Shown piece by piece: positions 4,997 through 8,013 of a stretch of 8,013 bases of DNA. The translations under genes and the position numbers were made by a program. The stretch comes from Candidatus Sungbacteria bacterium RIFCSPLOWO2_01_FULL_47_10 (GTDB taxonomy: Bacteria; Patescibacteriota; Minisyncoccia; Sungbacterales; GWA2-42-14). How positions within the stretch are numbered: position 1 is the first letter of the stretch; every line of letters starts with the position of its first letter. Location of the stretch: positions 2,897-10,909 of the forward strand of contig MHQO01000078.1 in the NCBI GenBank assembly GCA_001820675.1, in the 5' to 3' direction. Below the pieces are notes generated by a model. The model searched no databases. It was not told where the DNA came from and saw nothing but the letters and a program-made list of their open reading frames with translations.

Positions 4997-5891
4997 AAAG
5001 AAAGTGTCGCTCGTTGACCCTTCGCACACGGACATCAGCATTTCAAGACAAGCGGAACTCATGGGTGTCTCACGGGCAAGTTTCTACTACAAACCGATCC
5101 CGGATCCCGAAGAAGTCTTGATCACTCGCGCCATTGACGAAGTATATACCCGCCGCCCTTTCTACGGCTCGCGCCGCATGAAAGACGCGCTTGCCGACGA
5201 CCACACGATTCATATTGGCAGACACCGGACGCGCCGCCTTATGCGCTTGATGGGACTTGAAGCGATTTACCCAAAGAAAAGGCCAAAAACAAGCGAATCA
5301 GAACCTTCCCACAAGAAATACCCCTATCTCCTGAGAAATCTCTCCATTACTCATCCGAACCACGTCTGGGGAACAGACATCACCTATCTCCGGCTTGAGG
5401 ACGGATGGGCCTACCTTGTTGCGATTATGGACTGGTACTCACGGTATGTTGTCGCTTGGCGCGTTTCTCCGACGCTCGAATCCGATTTCTGCATTGCCGC
5501 GCTGAACGCAACGCCTCAAGAAAACATTCCCGAAATATTCAACAGTGATCAGGGAACACAGTTTACCGACAATGATTTTACCAAAATCCTTCTCGCTCGA
5601 GAAATTAAAATCAGCATGGACGGACGAGGGAGATGTATGGACAATATTTTTACCGAGCGGCTGTGGCGAACGGTCAAATACGAAAACGTGTTTCTGAAGT
5701 CGTACCGGAATATCGCTGAAGCGGAGAATGGGCTTGCCGAATACTTCCTGTTTTACAACACCGAACGAAGGCACCAGTCGCTGGACAGACGGACGCCGGC
5801 AGATGTGCATTTTAACCGTCAAAGGTCGAATCAAAAATTCATAATTTCAACGCCGCCAATTCTATCTAACGTATCCACAATTACTGTATAG
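4986..5891 (+). CDS. IS3-family transposase OrfB (DDE catalytic subunit)
   Basis: 301 residues from TTG 4986; GTG 5004 is another possible start, and the native N-terminus may be the OrfAB fusion. A HTH_21-like region (about 46-100, with RRPFYGSRRM and RLMRLMGLEAIYP) is followed by the integrase core (rve). The catalytic triad is visible: Asp131 in WGTDITYL, Asp188 in NSDQGTQFT and Glu224 in IFTERLWRTVKYE, with 56 and 35 residues between them, as in the family. The family end motif YNTERRHQSLDRRTPADVHF (257-276) is present. All key residues are intact, so the enzyme looks capable of activity. It catalyses strand cleavage and transfer at the IS ends, usually by a copy-out circular intermediate. 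The stop (5889-5891) lies within the right terminal repeat. Confidence 0.95.
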   Translation: MSHEKKVSLVDPSHTDISISRQAELMGVSRASFYYKPIPDPEEVLITRAIDEVYTRRPFYGSRRMKDALADDHTIHIGRHRTRRLMRLMGLEAIYPKKRPKTSESEPSHKKYPYLLRNLSITHPNHVWGTDITYLRLEDGWAYLVAIMDWYSRYVVAWRVSPTLESDFCIAALNATPQENIPEIFNSDQGTQFTDNDFTKILLAREIKISMDGRGRCMDNIFTERLWRTVKYENVFLKSYRNIAEAENGLAEYFLFYNTERRHQSLDRRTPADVHFNRQRSNQKFIISTPPILSNVSTITV

Positions 5892-5904
5892 ACAAGTAGG
5901 ACCA
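5884..5904. repeat. Right terminal inverted repeat of the IS3 element
   Basis: Ends in GGACCA and, read on the minus strand, starts TGGTCC like the left end. It includes the orfB stop codon. The inner 10-bp partner TTCTATCTAA is at 5860-5869, inside the orfB coding sequence. Confidence 0.8.
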
Positions 5905-5933
5905 CTTAAATATACACCTCATTTCCAGTCAAC

Positions 5934-5965
5934 GATATTCGACATTCTGCATATATAATTCATAG
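5934..5965 (+). promoter_or_regulatory. dnaJ upstream region: -10 box and motifs shared with dnaK
   Basis: A consensus TATAAT lies at 5954-5959, 16 bases before the dnaJ ATG; no good -35 is seen at 17 bp. GATATTCG (5934-5941) and ATTCATAG (5958-5965) flank it, and both 8-mers also occur upstream of dnaK in the same order (1344-1351 and 1361-1368). The whole region lies downstream of the IS right end, so the insertion did not separate dnaJ from it. Confidence 0.45.
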
Positions 5966-5975
5966 TCATATTTAT

Positions 5976-7073
5976 ATGTCAAAAGATTACTACAAAATTT
6001 TACAGGTCCCGCAAAATGCATCCAAAGACGATATCAAGAAAGCATATCGGAAGCTCGCGCATCAGTTTCATCCGGATAAACACGGTGGGTCAGAGGAGCG
6101 TTTTAAGGAGATTAATGAGGCCTATCAAGTACTCGGGGACGACACAAAGAGGCAGCAGTATGACCAGTTCGGCGCGGTATTCGAGGGCGCTCGTTCCGGC
6201 GGCGGCCAGTGGCAGGGGGGATTCGGTTTCCCGGGATTTGACTTCGGAGGCGAGGGTTTTCGTGGATTCGGAGATTTTGATTTCGGCGATGTGTTTGAGG
6301 ATATGTTCGGAGGATCGGGGGGTGCGAGAGGTGGAACAAAAACGAAACGCGGGAGGGATATTCAGATCGATCTTGAAGTGCCGTTTGCGGAAATTTTTGC
6401 GGGAGGAAGGCATGAAGTTCAAATACAGAAATTAACAAAATGCCCGCATTGCGAGGGAGTCGGAACGGAACCGGGGACGAAGTTGAAAACATGCACAAAA
6501 TGCCGTGGTTCGGGCAGGCTTGAGAAGAAACAAAAAACATTTCTTGGTACGTTTTCCCATGTAAGCGTATGCCCCGATTGCCAGGGAAGGGGCCAGGTTC
6601 CGGAAGTCATATGCCGTGATTGTTTTGGAAAGGGTGTGGTGCGTTCCCTCGATCGGATCGATATCGTTATTCCGAAGGGTATTGAATCGGGCGAGCTGAT
6701 TAAAATGTCCGGGAGAGGAGAGGCATCCGCATTCGGGGGTGTGCCGGGAGATTTATTTGTCAGGGTTCACGTTATTCATGATGGCGCGTATAAGCGGCAG
6801 GGAGATGATTTGATTATGCTTCTGCCCATCAAGTTCTCAACCGCAATGCTCGGAGGGGCGGTAGATATTTCAACCCCGGACGGGGCGATTAAACTGAAAA
6901 TTCCGGAAGGAACGGAGCACGGCGACATTTTAAAAGTAAGAGGAAAGGGAGTTCCTTCGCGTCAGGGATACGGAAGAGGGGATTTGCTGATTGAGATAAA
7001 AATTGAGACGCCGAAAAAACTGTCGAAGAAAGCGAAAGAGATGGTTGAAAAATTGAAGGAGGAGGGAGTTTAG
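5976..7073 (+). CDS. dnaJ: DnaJ, Hsp40 co-chaperone
   Basis: 365 residues, a class A DnaJ of nearly normal length. It delivers substrates to DnaK and stimulates its ATPase. The J domain occupies about 4-66 with the essential HPD at 32-34 between helices II and III (KKAYRKLAHQFHPDKHGG). A Gly/Phe-rich region follows (about 70-118, with GFGFPGFDFGGEGF). Four CxxCxGxG zinc-finger repeats begin at Cys156 (CPHCEGVG), Cys173 (CTKCRGSG), Cys199 (CPDCQGRG) and Cys213 (CRDCFGKG), all complete, binding two zinc ions. The C-terminal substrate-binding and dimerisation domains follow (IVIPKGIESGELIKMSGRGE; LKIPEGTEHGDILKVRGKG; GRGDLLIEI). ATG 5976 begins MSKDYYKIL, a standard DnaJ start; no Shine-Dalgarno is visible. 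It is displaced about 2.6 kb from dnaK by the membrane gene and the IS. Confidence 0.98.
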   Translation: MSKDYYKILQVPQNASKDDIKKAYRKLAHQFHPDKHGGSEERFKEINEAYQVLGDDTKRQQYDQFGAVFEGARSGGGQWQGGFGFPGFDFGGEGFRGFGDFDFGDVFEDMFGGSGGARGGTKTKRGRDIQIDLEVPFAEIFAGGRHEVQIQKLTKCPHCEGVGTEPGTKLKTCTKCRGSGRLEKKQKTFLGTFSHVSVCPDCQGRGQVPEVICRDCFGKGVVRSLDRIDIVIPKGIESGELIKMSGRGEASAFGGVPGDLFVRVHVIHDGAYKRQGDDLIMLLPIKFSTAMLGGAVDISTPDGAIKLKIPEGTEHGDILKVRGKGVPSRQGYGRGDLLIEIKIETPKKLSKKAKEMVEKLKEEGV

Positions 7074-7175
7074 AGGTATGGGGTGTAATATAAAAATTCC
7101 AGATCATCACTTTGTGCGAGTCGGGTTTTTTGGTTTCCTATTTTACTTCAAGTTTCGGGTCCCCATTAGAAGTTT

Positions 7176-7205
7176 AAAAAATCCGCCCCGCTTTTAGCGA
7201 GACGG
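7176..7205 (-). terminator. Intrinsic terminator of the hydrolase gene, overlapping its stop codon
   Basis: On the minus strand CCGTCTCGCT pairs with AGCGGGGCGG (10 bp, including two G-T pairs) around an AAA loop, followed by A and a run of six T (plus 7176-7181). The TAA stop of the hydrolase begins at the last base of the left arm and continues into the loop, so the last codons of the gene form the upstream arm. dnaJ ends about 100 bases away on the other strand; that gap shows only a GGGTTTTTT run (7128-7136) with no convincing stem. Confidence 0.85.
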
Positions 7206-7940
7206 CCCTCTTTGTTCTTCAAGAATTTTTTGTATCATCTTCGGGGTTAGTTCAAATAGAAGTGCGGCATGTCCCGTAATCGGCACAGTATGGGCCGGAA
7301 ATCCTTCAATGTGGCTATATTTCTTAGGAACGAACTCGTCCCTCACCGCTTTTACCTGGATGAGTTTTGGCGGAGTTTGTCGTATATCTTTATATAATGC
7401 GCAGAGCCACTGTGAATTCGGAAGCATTTCCCTTCCCGGTTTAAGAAAGGGAATGGTATACGCGAGGGGAGAACCGTGCAGTGGCGTCCCCAGCGTTAGT
7501 ATCGGAAAAGCTTTTAATGTCGGTTCTTGTTTTTGTGCCGAAAGGATTATGAGCCCTCCCATGCTGTGTCCGAGAAAAAGTGTCCGGTCTTTTATGTCCG
7601 ATAATTTTTTTTGATATGTTTCTTTCAGTATCTTCTCTTGTTCGCGCGTGAAGCGTACAAAACGCCGCGCGTGGATATCGATATCTTTTATCGCCCAACC
7701 AAGATCGGGTATGAGGACATTGTACCCACTATCTTCAAATTTTCTTTTTAACAGAATAAAAACGCTCGGGGACACGCCAAAACCATACACAAGTACGATA
7801 TTTTGTTTTTCGGGGTCAAAATTTCCCCGGGACACCGGAAAAACAATGCTCGATATTTTAAGAAGAAAAATTTTAAGAATGTAAAAGAGCTCTTTTGCCC
7901 AAGCCAACACGCCACGCCCTCCATCATGCTTTTTTAACAT
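7194..7940 (-). CDS. Alpha/beta-hydrolase, lipase/esterase-like
   Basis: 248 residues from ATG 7940. The alpha/beta-hydrolase fold is indicated by an early strand and oxyanion-type loop (NIVLVYGFGVSP, 47-58), the nucleophile elbow GHSMGG with Ser126 (124-129), LGTPLHGSPLA (150-160) as in PGAP1-like and triacylglycerol lipases, a likely acid Asp201 in VRDEFVP and the catalytic His224 in TGHAALL. A hydrophobic stretch near the N-terminus (about 11-35, LAWAKELFYILKIFLLKIS) could anchor it to the membrane. The substrate is unknown; an ester such as a lipid is the conservative guess. A good promoter ends six bases before the ATG. The frame has no stop upstream to the window edge (24 more codons, none a start), so a longer protein cannot be excluded. 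It converges on dnaJ and is unlikely to share its regulation. Confidence 0.85.
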   Translation of the reverse strand: MLKKHDGGRGVLAWAKELFYILKIFLLKISSIVFPVSRGNFDPEKQNIVLVYGFGVSPSVFILLKRKFEDSGYNVLIPDLGWAIKDIDIHARRFVRFTREQEKILKETYQKKLSDIKDRTLFLGHSMGGLIILSAQKQEPTLKAFPILTLGTPLHGSPLAYTIPFLKPGREMLPNSQWLCALYKDIRQTPPKLIQVKAVRDEFVPKKYSHIEGFPAHTVPITGHAALLFELTPKMIQKILEEQRGPSR

Positions 7941-7946
7941 TTTAAC

Positions 7947-7975
7947 ATTATGGATGTTTTTTGGAAATTTTTCAA
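7947..7975 (-). promoter_or_regulatory. Sigma70-type promoter for the hydrolase, leaderless spacing
   Basis: On the minus strand TTGAAA (plus 7970-7975), 17 bases, and CATAAT (plus 7947-7952): five of six matches to each consensus box at the ideal spacing. Six bases separate the -10 from the ATG, so the predicted start point is the A of the ATG, the same geometry as for orfA. If the hydrolase frame really begins off the window, this would be a chance match in a coding sequence. Confidence 0.6.
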
Positions 7976-8013
7976 GAGTGAGGGCGGAGTATTTCTCGTT
8001 ACATGCCGCAAGG

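Larger units (their letters stand above)
4659..5904 (+). mobile_element. IS3-family insertion sequence, complete, 1246 bp
   Basis: The element runs from TGGTCC (4659) to GGACCA (5904), with imperfect 21-bp terminal inverted repeats (14 of 21 positions identical) and the TG...CA ends usual for IS3. It carries orfA (HTH) and orfB (DDE integrase-type transposase), both intact, at the length expected for the family. A second, perfect 10-bp pair, TTAGATAGAA (4685-4694) and TTCTATCTAA (5860-5869), lies inside the ends. I see no clean 3-5 bp target duplication: the left flank ends TATAA and the right flank begins CTTAA. It sits between the membrane protein gene and dnaJ, in the same direction as both, and leaves a -10 box for dnaJ intact downstream. 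Confidence 0.9.

Noticed and set aside
7121..7140. GGGTTTTTT run after dnaJ as a dnaJ terminator
   Set aside because: No convincing stem precedes the T-run; only a 3-bp CAC/GTG pairing was found.
7950..8013. Plus-strand open frame starting MDVFWKFFKSEGG and running off the right edge
   Set aside because: Only 21 codons are visible, its ATG lies inside the minus-strand -10 box, and there is no Shine-Dalgarno. It cannot be told from chance without more sequence.
1..8013. tRNA or rRNA genes
   Set aside because: No tRNA cloverleaf-like segment or rRNA-like conserved block was seen on either strand.

Overview
The window holds a bacterial DnaK chaperone locus. In order on the + strand it carries the 3' end of hrcA, grpE, dnaK, an unrecognised multi-pass membrane protein gene, a complete IS3-family insertion sequence, and dnaJ. 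A convergent alpha/beta-hydrolase gene follows on the - strand. TGA terminates dnaK and orfA, so the ordinary bacterial code (table 11) fits and a UGA-recoding lineage does not. Moderate GC, few clear Shine-Dalgarno sequences, many short palindromic repeats and divergent versions of standard chaperones suggest a Candidate Phyla Radiation (Patescibacteria, Parcubacteria-like) genome. That placement is inference from texture, not phylogeny.

Layout. 1-158: C-terminus of the HrcA repressor. 156-253: one imperfect palindrome that fills the hrcA-grpE spacer. 253-786: grpE. 787-1393: a 607-base gap holding a 15-bp hairpin repeat, a possible 54-codon minus-strand ORF with the best Shine-Dalgarno in the window, a 109-bp MITE-like element with perfect 19-bp terminal inverted repeats, and a palindrome-rich region before dnaK. 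1394-3358: dnaK with a short terminator after it. 3587-4591: membrane protein. 4659-5904: IS3-family element (orfA, orfB) with a nine-A tract at the orfA/orfB junction. 5976-7073: dnaJ. 7176-7940: hydrolase on the minus strand, whose stop codon sits inside its own terminator hairpin.

How the genes work together. DnaK (Hsp70), DnaJ (Hsp40) and GrpE (nucleotide exchange factor) form the ATP-driven folding cycle, and HrcA is the repressor that classically controls this operon through CIRCE. No CIRCE-like TTAGCACTC-N9-GAGTGCTAA site is visible in the window, so such a site would have to lie upstream of hrcA. dnaK and dnaJ share two short motifs in the same order upstream of their start codons, a candidate for common control. 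dnaJ is now cut off from dnaK by the membrane gene and the insertion sequence and appears to have its own -10 box.

The points most worth a second look are: (1) the frame relation in the IS, where a normal -1 ribosomal frameshift would hit a stop at once and loss of one A from the A9 tract would fuse the two ORFs; (2) two promoters placed so that the first transcribed base would be the A of the ATG (leaderless mRNAs); and (3) the MITE and other palindromic repeats between the chaperone genes. I see no clear new multi-gene system here.
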